Of a DNA stretch of 64,000 bases, positions 27,272-34,851 are shown in pieces (position 1 is the stretch's first letter; every line of letters begins with the position of its first letter). Both the position numbers and the translations under genes were made by a program. The notes under the pieces were generated by a model that was given only the letters and a program-made list of their open reading frames with translations, ran no database searches and was not told the origin of the DNA. Source of the stretch: Limnospira fusiformis SAG 85.79 (lineage in GTDB: Bacteria > Cyanobacteriota > Cyanobacteriia > Cyanobacteriales > Microcoleaceae); NCBI RefSeq assembly GCF_012516315.1, contig NZ_CP051185.1, positions 1,973,403 through 2,037,402 of the forward strand, read 5' to 3'.

Positions 27272-27498
27272 TTGAGTTGTATGTGGCGATAATTTAAACA
27301 TTTCACAATTATGGTATAAAGTCAATAATTCTTTTATTTTTTTGGGCTTATATGTTTCTTATGTATTTATAAGTATTAATTAGATTAAAAATAATCATCA
27401 TCAACAACAAAAAATATCAAAAACAGTGATTTCCAACTCAATAACTCAATCGTATTTTGGAAAAATGATTTTGTCCATGAGTTGAAAATCACTGACAG
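27272..27498 (+). promoter_or_regulatory. AT-rich control region with 17-bp inverted repeat
   Basis: A non-coding AT-rich stretch between the terminator and the replication-like genes. Near its end CAGTGATTTCCAACTCA (27424-27440) and TGAGTTGAAAATCACTG (27478-27494) form a 17-bp inverted repeat with one mismatch, 37 bases apart, ending four bases before ATG 27499. It could be an operator/promoter, an attenuator hairpin or part of a replication origin; the sequence alone does not decide. Confidence 0.55.
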
Positions 27499-27990
27499 AT
27501 GCGTAAAAACCAAAATACATTAGTAGACCAAAATACCGCTATTTACCAGCTTGACAAAGACAGCGTAAAAACCAAGGATACACATGGACTCTCACCTAGT
27601 GAATATCTGGCAATCTTAAAAAGGTTCAGCAACTTTGCCGGATTTCTTGACCAGGTAGTTCCTTATCTGCCATATCCCAAAACATCACCTATCTACACAT
27701 TAAAAGAAAAGTTGGTGTTTGCATCTGTAACGGACGAAAAGGACTTTAATCTGGAATTAACCTACTCTGAGATTATCGCGTTAAAGAATAGCATTAAAGC
27801 TATTCTAACTCTGATTAAACTTGGTGGTGGTGTCAGGGGTGTACGTAAAGTTTCTGGTGCTATTGCTGACGATATCGCTGCCTTGGAGGGTCACTTTTTT
27901 AATCTCTCCGATAATCATGTTGACCCTGATATGCCCGAATCATTGCCTGACCCTGACCCGTTTTCAGATTGGCTTCAGACTAACGCCTAA
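27499..27990 (+). CDS. Hypothetical protein, first gene of replication-like group
   Basis: A 163-residue protein of unknown family. The middle is helical (SPSEYLAILKRFSNFAGFLDQVVPYLP, ELTYSEIIALKNSIKAILTLIKLGGG) and the end is acidic and Pro/Asp-rich (VDPDMPESLPDPDPFSDW). It starts four bases after a 17-bp inverted repeat, so it may be regulated by, or bind to, that site. The first-gene position would suit a regulator or replication initiator, but no HTH or catalytic motif is clear. Confidence 0.5.
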   Translation: MRKNQNTLVDQNTAIYQLDKDSVKTKDTHGLSPSEYLAILKRFSNFAGFLDQVVPYLPYPKTSPIYTLKEKLVFASVTDEKDFNLELTYSEIIALKNSIKAILTLIKLGGGVRGVRKVSGAIADDIAALEGHFFNLSDNHVDPDMPESLPDPDPFSDWLQTNA

Positions 27991-28003
27991 TTAGCAAAAA
28001 AAA

Positions 28004-28025
28004 GGCTACCCGTGAAAAGGTAGCC
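28004..28025 (+). promoter_or_regulatory. Intergenic hairpin
   Basis: GGCTACC/GGTAGCC 7-bp stem with an eight-base loop, between two co-directional genes and without a T run. It could be an RNA-processing or stability element. A comparable hairpin lies at 29928-29946. Confidence 0.5.
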
Positions 28026-28053
28026 AATACACCAAACATCGAGGACTATCACC

Positions 28054-28398
28054 ATGATATCAAAGCACTGGAAAGAAGTGCGGTTAAATCTCAGGAATAT
28101 TAAACTTGACCCGTTGATGTATGTGGGAACGTCGTTTGCTATAAAGGTTCCTAACTATGCAGGAAGAGGACGACTTCAATGGCAATTAACAGCCGTTAAG
28201 TTTGATAAAGAATTTCTGGCTTATTGTCTGGGAGAAATGATTAAAAAATTAATTCCATTACACCCAGATAAAATTGAGGAAATTCTCAACGAGGCACTCG
28301 AATATTATCGAGCGGAATGGAACATTTATCAAACTGAATCTGGCGGCGATAGAGAGCCAGATAATGAAACTTATTTTGGGGAGATAAATGATGATTAA
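28054..28398 (+). CDS. Hypothetical protein of the element
   Basis: A 114-residue protein, family unknown. It begins MISKHWKEVRLNLRNIKLDP and ends in an acidic helical part (KIEEILNEALEYYRAEWNIYQ). It overlaps the following nuclease gene by about ten bases, which suggests one operon. Frame intact. Confidence 0.5.
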   Translation: MISKHWKEVRLNLRNIKLDPLMYVGTSFAIKVPNYAGRGRLQWQLTAVKFDKEFLAYCLGEMIKKLIPLHPDKIEEILNEALEYYRAEWNIYQTESGGDREPDNETYFGEINDD

Positions 28399-28801
28399 CA
28401 AGTATCATGCCAAAGGACAATACTACGACGGGTATTACTTTGGGTCAACATTAGAGAGCAAGGTTTATCACCTACTCAAAAAGTATGATGACAACCTATC
28501 AATACACCCCCGATTAACTTTGGTTGATGGCAAGAAACCTTGGCGACCAATTACTTGGAAACCTGACTTTTATAGTCCAGTTTTCAACCAATACATCGAA
28601 GTAAAAGGAACGCTAACACCTGAGTTTAAGCTCAAGATGCAATTGCTTCATTACCTTAATCCCGGAATGATTGAAGATATTTGGTTTGTCACTCGGAACA
28701 GGTCTTATCGCTGGCAAGGTATTTATTTAATGAATATCGATGAGTTCCAACGACACCTAAAAGCACAAGAATTTAAGTTAATAGGAGAACATCAACCGTG
28801 A
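28388..28801 (+). CDS. PD-(D/E)XK nuclease, DUF1064-like
   Basis: A 137-residue phage-type nuclease resembling DUF1064. The N-terminal KYHAKGQYYDGYYFGSTLESK carries the family's K(Y/F)xAK start and the conserved Glu. The core follows: PITWKPDFY (Asp), then YIEVKGTLTPEFKLK (Glu-x-Lys), giving the PD..ExK active site. Such proteins in phages are thought to act as Holliday-junction or replication-associated endonucleases. It overlaps genes on both sides (GTGA overlap with the next). Intact. Confidence 0.75.
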   Translation: MMINKYHAKGQYYDGYYFGSTLESKVYHLLKKYDDNLSIHPRLTLVDGKKPWRPITWKPDFYSPVFNQYIEVKGTLTPEFKLKMQLLHYLNPGMIEDIWFVTRNRSYRWQGIYLMNIDEFQRHLKAQEFKLIGEHQP

Positions 28802-29175
28802 GAAATCTACACTATAAAGGCATATTTAGCCTCAATGGTGAACTTGTGCAAACTCACTACAATCCGCATGAATTTGATAAAACTGCAATCATTGTGGCTT
28901 ATCAAATTCTGACACATATTGAGGAACACAAAACACCTGAAGTAAAGAATATTACCTATCAGGTAATGGGTAGTTACAGACCACGTGGTGATTATCAAGG
29001 CTCTGCAATTATTAGACTTATCAAGCAAACTCACTTAGTTGAACTTGTTAAGGAGTCAAGACTTCGAGTCTATTTATCTGGCAATCCACTGTTTTGGGCT
29101 GCTTGTCGCCAAATTGCAGCCAGAATCGAATCACCTAACACAATCAACAATCAACAATTAACTGAGGAAGAGTAA
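28798..29175 (+). CDS. Hypothetical protein of the element
   Basis: A 125-residue protein starting with GTG at 28798 that overlaps the stop of the nuclease gene (GTGA), so it is translationally coupled. The sequence contains DKTAIIVAYQILTHIEEH and SAIIRLIKQTHLVELVKESRLRVYLS, which may be a winged-helix-like fold, but there is no firm match. The surroundings suggest a role in replication or its control. Confidence 0.45.
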   Translation: MRNLHYKGIFSLNGELVQTHYNPHEFDKTAIIVAYQILTHIEEHKTPEVKNITYQVMGSYRPRGDYQGSAIIRLIKQTHLVELVKESRLRVYLSGNPLFWAACRQIAARIESPNTINNQQLTEEE

Positions 29176-29462
29176 TCACGAGTATTGGATATTACGGTAA
29201 AAAAGATGACGATAAATTCGCATTCTGTAGCGCGGTTAAGCCGGGAGAATCTGGAACATATTTGGAAATCACTAGCGCTATGTTTGTTGTACAATCGCCT
29301 CACCTGTGGCTTATTGGCTATGGATTAAGTGGTGATTTCCAGAACTTCAATGATAGGTCGTGGAAATTTGAAGAGCAATTAATCGCAGTACGCTTTTGTA
29401 TTGCTGAGTACTCTAGTGAATATCAAGGGAAAAAAACGGGAATACAAGCCTACTTCGGTTGA
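29175..29462 (+). CDS. Hypothetical protein, start unclear
   Basis: The frame is open from just after a TGA at 29163 to a TGA at 29460. No ATG precedes the good coding sequence SIGYYGKKDDDKFAFCSAVKPGESG, so the start is either a rare codon (ATC 29175 or ATT 29184, after GAGGAAGAG) or a lost ATG; TTG at 29262 would remove a third of it. The protein has a beta-rich pattern (TYLEITSAMFVVQSPHLWLIG). It resembles small single-strand-binding-like accessory proteins only vaguely; function unknown. Confidence 0.4.
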   Translation: MTSIGYYGKKDDDKFAFCSAVKPGESGTYLEITSAMFVVQSPHLWLIGYGLSGDFQNFNDRSWKFEEQLIAVRFCIAEYSSEYQGKKTGIQAYFG

Positions 29463-29912
29463 ATTAGCGTTACTGCATTTAGTCGAAAGTGACGCTATGC
29501 TGACAAACGGTAAAATGATGTTTACCGGAACTGTAAATCTAGGACAATCAGCCACACGGGTAGCCGAGCGACTCCTTGAGGTAAATAGTGAGAATTCAAA
29601 TGATTTTGAATCAGCCAAGAATAAGCATGATTTAGCACGATTTATCCTCGAATACAGCACAGGATTAGATACCTTTGAATCCACTGTTGCCGGGTACACT
29701 GTACAAGAAGCTATTGATTTTGTTGAATCAAAAACTAGTAAAAAAATGGTAGTTTTGGCGGTAAGGCCAAATATAAAACCTGGGAAGAACGGGTTGAGTC
29801 TACAGCAAAAATTCTTGATTGTGAGCCTGATTTTGATAGCCTATACAGCAAGGTTAAAAAATTGGACGCTGATACCCTAATCGCGTTACTTGAGTTAATG
29901 AAACTCAGCTAA
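29416..29912 (+). pseudogene. Hypothetical gene with frameshift at an A7 run
   Basis: From GTG 29416 the frame gives KGKKREYKPTSVELALLHLV, then LAVRPNIKPGK.., which looks out of phase after the A7 run at 29740-29746. A -1 shift there gives KNGSFGGKAKYKTWEERVE and ends LDADTLIALLELMKLS at TAA 29910, clearly the better protein. So either one A was lost (pseudogene) or the A7 tract allows ribosomal or polymerase slippage. Family unknown. Confidence 0.5.
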
Positions 29913-29927
29913 TTACCACAAAAATCC

Positions 29928-29946
29928 CCCCCAATATTGGGGGGGA
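29928..29946 (+). promoter_or_regulatory. Intergenic hairpin
   Basis: CCCCCC-AATATT-GGGGGG hairpin between two element genes. It is followed after about 25 bases by AAGAGGT and ATG 29989. No T run; it may stabilise or attenuate the transcript. Confidence 0.5.
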
Positions 29947-29988
29947 TGACTACCATACAGCAAGCCAACATATTAAGAGGTCACTACC

Positions 29989-31188
29989 ATGTCTGAGGAC
30001 TATTTAGATTATAGGCTAATACGCGACTCATTGGCAGATGAATTAGAGGAAATAATTGTTGACGGTACATTAGGGACACAAGTTGAGTCAATATGTAGGG
30101 CTTGTGCTATCCTACCCTATCCGGATGTTCAATTCCCAATTATTACTAGCTTTATTTGCTCACCTGTCACGCTAATGTAAACCGCTGGGTGTCTGTTTCT
30201 TTGGGGGTCTAGTGGAACGGGTAAAAGCCAGATAGCTACTATTGCGGCTTCACTGTATCGCACCGACACAGTGTTAGCTAACAGCACATTTGCTTCACTG
30301 AGAAACAAGATACAGCAAGAGAGATATGACGACCCGTTACAAAGCGAGTTGGAACGTAATTTTTTATTGGTTTGGGAAGATATCACCCCCAATTTATTAA
30401 TTGAAAATGAAAATATGCTTTCACTGTTTAAAGTCTTCAACAGGAAAAATAGTCGAATAACAATTAGCAGCCAAACACCCGGTCACAACATGATTTTGAA
30501 TGCTTTCGCTTTAAAAGTAATTAACTCAATACATCCTTTATGGACGTTTTGGCAACTTAACGAACTTAAAATAAGGATGTTTCCTATGTGGTTTAAAAAT
30601 AGACAATCAATGACAAGTGAAGAATATGCAGGTAATCAATTTGAATTGTCAGAACTTTCGGATATTGAGGATATAAATCTTGGTAAGATATCATCTCGCT
30701 TAGAAATGTTTTGGAGAGATATGAATAATTGCACTAATTATGCTCAAACCAAAAGAGGACTACAAAAAAGGAAACAAGATATAGCTAACTACAGATTATC
30801 CATTGATGTAATCGCTACACATTCAATGATATATAAATCATCAATGGATAATTCAATCAAAGTATTTAACCATTACTGGGAGTTAGCAGAAACCAAAATA
30901 TTCGCAGTATCTAGCGGAACAGAACAATTCTTAGACCATTTTATCGCTCCAAGTCTTGAGAGCAAAACTAAGCAAAATAAGCAAGCAACAAAAGCAGGTT
31001 TTCCTGAATTAATCGAACCAGTTACAGACATTGACCCTAAGACTCTGAAGATAGCCATAGAAACCGCCAAAAATGATGGTTATTTAGATTCACGGGTTAC
31101 TGTAAATGAATTAACCAATTTAATGAAAAACAGAGGTTATAACATGATTAATGTTAACGGTAAAAACCTGTGGAAGCAAATCATTTGA
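29989..31188 (+). pseudogene. P-loop ATPase (helicase/primase-like) with one ochre codon
   Basis: A 399-codon single frame with one TAA at 30178-30180 (SPVTLM*TAGCLFLWG). Beyond it are a Walker A LWGSSGTGKSQ, Walker B FLLVWEDI and a sensor-like SRITISSQTPG. The N-terminal part has ILPYPDVQFPIITSFICS, seen before P-loops in replication helicases of cyanobacterial phages and plasmids. The C-terminal third is helical and basic and could bind DNA. A replicative helicase role is likely but not proven. The stop lies before the P-loop, so as read only a 63-residue piece is made. Confidence 0.6.
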
Positions 31189-31224
31189 CTTCCAATTAGT
31201 TCATTGACCTAGGAGAATAACACA

Positions 31225-31434
31225 ATGATGGCAGATATCAAACATCAGATGTTTGTGAAGTTTAAGACTATGGTAGACAGTTGAGTTTACAACATTAACA
31301 AAGAAGATGGTTTGGCAACATTAAAGTCAATACTAGATGATTGCGAAAAAGAATTAACCATTACTGAACTTAAAAAGCAATTGCTGATTAAGGAACTGAA
31401 TTACACAAAGCACTTAATAGATAAAGTCCAGTAA
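31225..31434 (+). pseudogene. Small element gene with a TGA codon
   Basis: A 69-codon frame after AGGAGAA (good ribosome binding site) with TGA at 31282-31284 (TMVDS*VYNINKEDG; Trp fits). The remaining sequence is helical (LATLKSILDDCEKELTITELKKQLLIKELN). No recognised family. Confidence 0.45.
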
Positions 31435-31491
31435 ATACCCGTCCGCGATGACGGTAAACTACGGCAAACAACACACTAAGAGGATAAAACC

Positions 31492-31737
31492 ATGACAATT
31501 GACTTGGGTAAACTACTTAACCCGAATACCTATCATAGTGATAGGTTAAGCAGCAAGCTAGTCTCTATATTGGACGCTGTAGAACTTGCCGATTGTCCTA
31601 CACAATTTTATGAATGTCGTCTGTTGGAGCTTGAAAGCACTTTTCTGGTTATGCACAATTCCTTGATTACAGCAATCAATCAATTGTTGAACGAGAAAAT
31701 CAAGCAATACGAAGAAGACAATAAAAATGAGTTTTAA
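31492..31737 (+). CDS. Small hypothetical protein
   Basis: An 81-residue protein with AAGAGGA before its ATG. It is helical and slightly acidic (LLNPNTYHSDRLSSKLVSIL, LLELESTFLVMHNSLITAINQLLNEK). No family recognised. It belongs to the run of small early-type genes of the element. Intact. Confidence 0.5.
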   Translation: MTIDLGKLLNPNTYHSDRLSSKLVSILDAVELADCPTQFYECRLLELESTFLVMHNSLITAINQLLNEKIKQYEEDNKNEF

Positions 31738-31796
31738 TCATGCCATAAATCCTCAAGTAAGTTAAATAATTTCGTCAAAAAAGGAAACACAAAACC

Positions 31797-32069
31797 ATGA
31801 ACGAAGAACAAGCAAGGTTAATGGTTATCGCGGAATTAGCACGTGATATTTACGCCCAAATGATGTCACGAGATATCCCCTACGCTAACCAAGATACCAG
31901 GGTGAAATTAGCCGAAATCGCCCATAACGCCGCTGTTGATTTTATGGCGGTACAAGAAAAGTGGGTATCGTCTCAAGAGACAGTTATTCAGCCAGCATCA
32001 TTTATGCCCGACTTTAGTGGCAATGGTTACAGTAGCGATATCTTTATGGGGGGTGACTTCAATGCCTAA
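31797..32069 (+). CDS. Small hypothetical protein
   Basis: A 90-residue protein with AAAAGGAAA upstream. The helical N-terminal part (QARLMVIAELARDIYAQMM, VKLAEIAHNAAVDFMAVQE) is followed by a Gly/Ser/Phe-rich tail (DFSGNGYSSDIFMGGDFNA). Unknown family. It overlaps the next start by eight bases. Confidence 0.5.
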   Translation: MNEEQARLMVIAELARDIYAQMMSRDIPYANQDTRVKLAEIAHNAAVDFMAVQEKWVSSQETVIQPASFMPDFSGNGYSSDIFMGGDFNA

Positions 32070-32391
32070 GTTATTGCCAGTAATCAGCCTACATACTGGA
32101 AATTTCAGCAATTTTCTACAGGGCCCCGGTGGAACTTGTGTAGAACTAGATACGCCCGAGTGGTTTGACTACCTGAGAAAAAACAAGTCATTCTCTGTTG
32201 AGTTAAACGGCAAAAGGTTTACGGCTTGCAAAAAAACATCTATCAACAATTTCGCGTACTGGAACCTGAAGGGCTGGGACGGTAAAATCAACCACCATAT
32301 CTATATCGGAAAATCTGACCAGACTACCAATGAGAAGATTCAACAGGCTGCTATAGCTATGTTTTATCGGTGCAACCCCAAGTTGGCGTAA
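32062..32391 (+). CDS. Small DNA-binding-like protein of cyanobacterial mobile elements
   Basis: A 109-residue protein from ATG 32062. The pattern TPEWFDYLRKNKSFSVEL, then RFTACKK..YWNLKGWDGKINHHIYIGKSDQTT, recalls a short beta-strand domain (YWxAY..GK..K.YLGK..xLT) found on its own or beside integrases and regulators in cyanobacterial plasmids and phages, where it may bind DNA like the arm-type domain of integrases. This is a loose pattern match. Last gene of the element group before a terminator. Confidence 0.45.
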   Translation: MPKLLPVISLHTGNFSNFLQGPGGTCVELDTPEWFDYLRKNKSFSVELNGKRFTACKKTSINNFAYWNLKGWDGKINHHIYIGKSDQTTNEKIQQAAIAMFYRCNPKLA

Positions 32392-32435
32392 GCCCTAACA
32401 GCTAACAGCCTAACAGCTACTCCAATAACTTAATA

Positions 32436-32464
32436 GCCCCCTATGGTTTCTAACTGTAGGGGGT
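32436..32464 (+). terminator. Hairpin terminator at end of element
   Basis: CCCCCTA/TAGGGGG stem with a short loop, following the last element gene. The T run after it is weak (TGTCTATGTATTTTC). Confidence 0.6.
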
Positions 32465-32485
32465 GTCTATGTATTTTCTCATTTA

Positions 32486-33442
32486 TAGCACCAGACAGGA
32501 AAGTTAGGACGTATAATGGAGAGGACGAGATGACTAAGAAGACCAAAAATGCCAGCCCCCTATAGTTACGACCTCAGACAAAAAGTTATTGATGCAATTG
32601 AACTAGACGGTATGCCCAAAACAGAAGCCAGTCAAGTTTTCCATGTCAGCCGGAACACTATTAATCTCTGGCTGCAAAGAAAAGCACAGACCGGAGACTT
32701 CCTCCCTAAACCTAATCACCCACCTGGCAATAACCACAAAATTACCGACTGGCATAAATTCAAGGCTTTTGCCCAAGAGCATGGCCACAAAACCTCCGCT
32801 CAAATGGCTGAACTTTGGGATGACGACATCTCTCCTCGCACCATATCCAGAGCCTTGAAGAAAATTGGCTTCACCAGAAAAAAAACTTACGGCTACCAAG
32901 AACGTTGGAAGCAACAGCGAGAGGAGTTTATGGCTCAGATTGAACATATGGAGCCGGAAGAAGTGGTCTACCTCGATGAAGCCGGCATGAATAGTCAGGA
33001 CTCGGATTACCCTTATGGTTACTGCGAGGAAGGAAAACGCTTCCATGCCCTCAAATCAGGGAAGAGGCAGGGCAGGGTGAGCTATATAGCCGCATGGTGT
33101 CATCAACAACTCTTAGCCCCCTTTACCTTTGAGGGTTGTTGTAATCGGACAGTGTTTGAGTTGTGGTTGGAGTTCATCTTAATTCCAACACTGAAGCCAG
33201 GTCAGACTCTAGTGCTAGACAATGCAACGTTTCATAAAGGGGGACGGATTCCTGAGCTAGTGGAGGCGGCTCAATGCCGTTTGCTCTATCTACCACCTTA
33301 TTCGCCAGACCTCAACAAGATAGAGAAATGTTGGTCGTGGTTGAAAGCCCGCATTCGCCATTGTATTGAGCAGTTTGATTCTCTCCATGATGCCATGGAT
33401 TCCGTTCTCCAAGCTGCGTCCTAACCACCTTGACTAATACTA
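32486..33442 (+). mobile_element. IS630 family insertion sequence, copy C
   Basis: Same 957-bp element as copies A and B, in the opposite orientation. It is bounded by TAGCACCAGACAG and the imperfect complementary end, with TA duplicated (CATTTA and TACATC flanks). It lies between the end of the phage-like region and a group II intron 3' end, whose domain V begins eight bases beyond. Confidence 0.88.
32549..33424 (+). CDS. IS630 family transposase (copy C)
   Basis: A 291-residue transposase nearly identical to copy A (shared RWKQQREEFMAQIE, MNSQDSDYPYGYC, GRVSYIAAWCH), which suggests recent movement between the two sites. N-terminal helix-turn-helix and the Asp, Asp, Glu catalytic residues are intact. 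Confidence 0.92.
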   Translation: MPAPYSYDLRQKVIDAIELDGMPKTEASQVFHVSRNTINLWLQRKAQTGDFLPKPNHPPGNNHKITDWHKFKAFAQEHGHKTSAQMAELWDDDISPRTISRALKKIGFTRKKTYGYQERWKQQREEFMAQIEHMEPEEVVYLDEAGMNSQDSDYPYGYCEEGKRFHALKSGKRQGRVSYIAAWCHQQLLAPFTFEGCCNRTVFELWLEFILIPTLKPGQTLVLDNATFHKGGRIPELVEAAQCRLLYLPPYSPDLNKIEKCWSWLKARIRHCIEQFDSLHDAMDSVLQAAS

Positions 33443-33450
33443 TACATCAG

Positions 33451-33526
33451 GAGCCGTGTGCTGGGAAACTCGCAAGCACGGTTTTGAATTGGAGTTGGGG
33501 AAGGCGACTTCCCTTTCGACCATAAC
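33451..33526 (+). ncRNA. Group II intron 3' end (domains V and VI), orphan remnant
   Basis: Domain V (33451-33485): GAGCCGTG pairs with CACGGTTTT, with a GAAA tetraloop in the upper stem and the AGC triad present. Domain VI (33486-33526) has a GGGGAAG-GCGA-CTTCCC hairpin and ends CCATAAC, like the AAC end of the intron at 5489. It does not belong to that intron (the sequence differs). The rest of this intron is missing; beyond an IS630 copy lies unrelated element DNA. The 3' exon is repeat R. Confidence 0.8.
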
Positions 33527-33689
33527 TGCTTATTGATTAACCCGTCAATAATTAAGATTTGTTGCTAAGGGATATGCGCTAATTATCCTGTGTGTTAAGA
33601 CTTAATGAAGTGTATTTTGTGCGCAACGATACCACTATCGGGTTGAGCGATATCACGCGATAGTAGTCAGGATAAGGGTTTACAGTAAA
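33527..33689 (-). repeat. Repeat R, copy 3, partial
   Basis: Reverse complement of the first ~155 bases of R: on the minus strand it runs TTTACTGTAAACCC, right after the tRNA-Arg 3' end, to GTCAATAATT..GGGTTAATCAATAAGCA, where the intron remnant begins. It is more diverged than copies 1 and 2 but clearly homologous. It directly abuts the tRNA, as copy 1 does. Confidence 0.8.
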
Positions 33690-33763
33690 CGGGTGTGGTA
33701 GGACTCGAACCTACGACAAACGGCTTAGAAGGCCGCTACTCTATCCAGCTGAGTTACACACCC
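33690..33763 (-). tRNA. tRNA-Arg (TCT)
   Basis: Cloverleaf on the minus strand: acceptor GGGTGTG/CACACCC, anticodon loop CTTCTAA (anticodon TCT), T arm with GGTTCGAGTCC, discriminator G at 33690; CCA is not encoded. It reads AGA codons. Confidence 0.95.
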
Positions 33764-34034
33764 AGGCAAGTCTTGCATTTTACCTGAAGTTGACACCTAT
33801 AGTATCAACTAGTATCAACCTAAATCAAGTAAACTCAAGTCCCAAGGCTTGATCATCAATGGACACGTGTAGATGATAACATAAAAGCGATCGAGATTGA
33901 CAGTTGACTGGCAAAAATTATCTGGGATGATTAAGTTTGCCACATTGGAGATTATAGCGCCATGGGTTCAACAAGCACTACAATAACAAACACGAGCCGA
34001 CCTGCAACTCTGCCAAGAGTAGGTACATAGTGTT

Positions 34035-34706
34035 ATGTTTATTCTGAAACGACAGGATGTTGAGATCTCCACGATCCAACACCCCAATCGGGATCAACAG
34101 ATTCCCATTCTCTATTATCAAGGGCAGACGTTCCGTCTGATGAAGGTTTTTACTGTTCAGCAAGAAAACGAAGCCAGAGCTTATTGGCGAGACTTGACTG
34201 ATAACAAGGGTAAAGCCTGCGTACTACTCGAAGAACCAGAACGCTATAGTGTTTGGGGTAAAGTTCGCCTTGAACAACTCGGTAGTGAGGGGGGTGGAGG
34301 TACTGATGCTAAGGTATCAGGCCTCATTCGCGCTTCTCTATTGGTCTTACAAGCAGTTTACTTTGATGTTGAGGATTTATTGGGGTCAAGACAAGCTGTA
34401 GCCTTTGAAAAGGATCTGCTCAAGATTCTTCAAAAAGGTAAATTTCCCGCCCATGATAACTCAGAGGCGGTCAAAACTCTTTTGACCAAAGACCCCCTGG
34501 AAAGTTTACAAATTCCTTCCTGGAATGAAAATAACCTGAAAACATTGCTAGAAGAAGTTTACCGTCTGGGTAAGAGCTACTTCGGAAATACTAGCTTTGC
34601 AGAAGGCTTAGATGAAGTTCTACAGGACTTGGCCCAAGAAGACCGGGATTCATTTATCAGTTGGCTGGGTGAATCTACTCTGGGAAATCTCTGGGAGATA
34701 AGTTAA
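34035..34706 (+). CDS. Npun_F0813 family protein
   Basis: A 223-residue protein of a conserved cyanobacterial family of unknown function. Signature segments are FILKRQDVEI at the start, PILYYQGQTFRLM, ARAYWRDLTDNKGKACVLLEEPERYSVWGKVRL in one block (about residues 48-82), and helical middle and C-terminal parts. Soluble, complete. It is the first native gene after the tRNA-Arg boundary of the accessory region. Confidence 0.85.
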   Translation: MFILKRQDVEISTIQHPNRDQQIPILYYQGQTFRLMKVFTVQQENEARAYWRDLTDNKGKACVLLEEPERYSVWGKVRLEQLGSEGGGGTDAKVSGLIRASLLVLQAVYFDVEDLLGSRQAVAFEKDLLKILQKGKFPAHDNSEAVKTLLTKDPLESLQIPSWNENNLKTLLEEVYRLGKSYFGNTSFAEGLDEVLQDLAQEDRDSFISWLGESTLGNLWEIS

Positions 34707-34851
34707 GTAATGTTAGGATTTTTTGGTTTTGGTATCTAAATATGGGAGGCTCGAATTGAGATTAGTTTTTGAATGAGTATTCTTGGGCAAATCTATTGCG
34801 ATCTGGTTTAGTAATGGTTTTCAACTGTAGATTTCTTGTTATTGTATCGCT

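Noticed and set aside
21636..31284. Idea that the element uses a recoded TGA or TAA as its genetic code
   Set aside because: TGA, TAA and TAG all occur both inside frames and as the only plausible terminators, and the same kind of stops affects chromosomal and IS genes; mutation is simpler. No suppressor tRNA gene was seen in the window.
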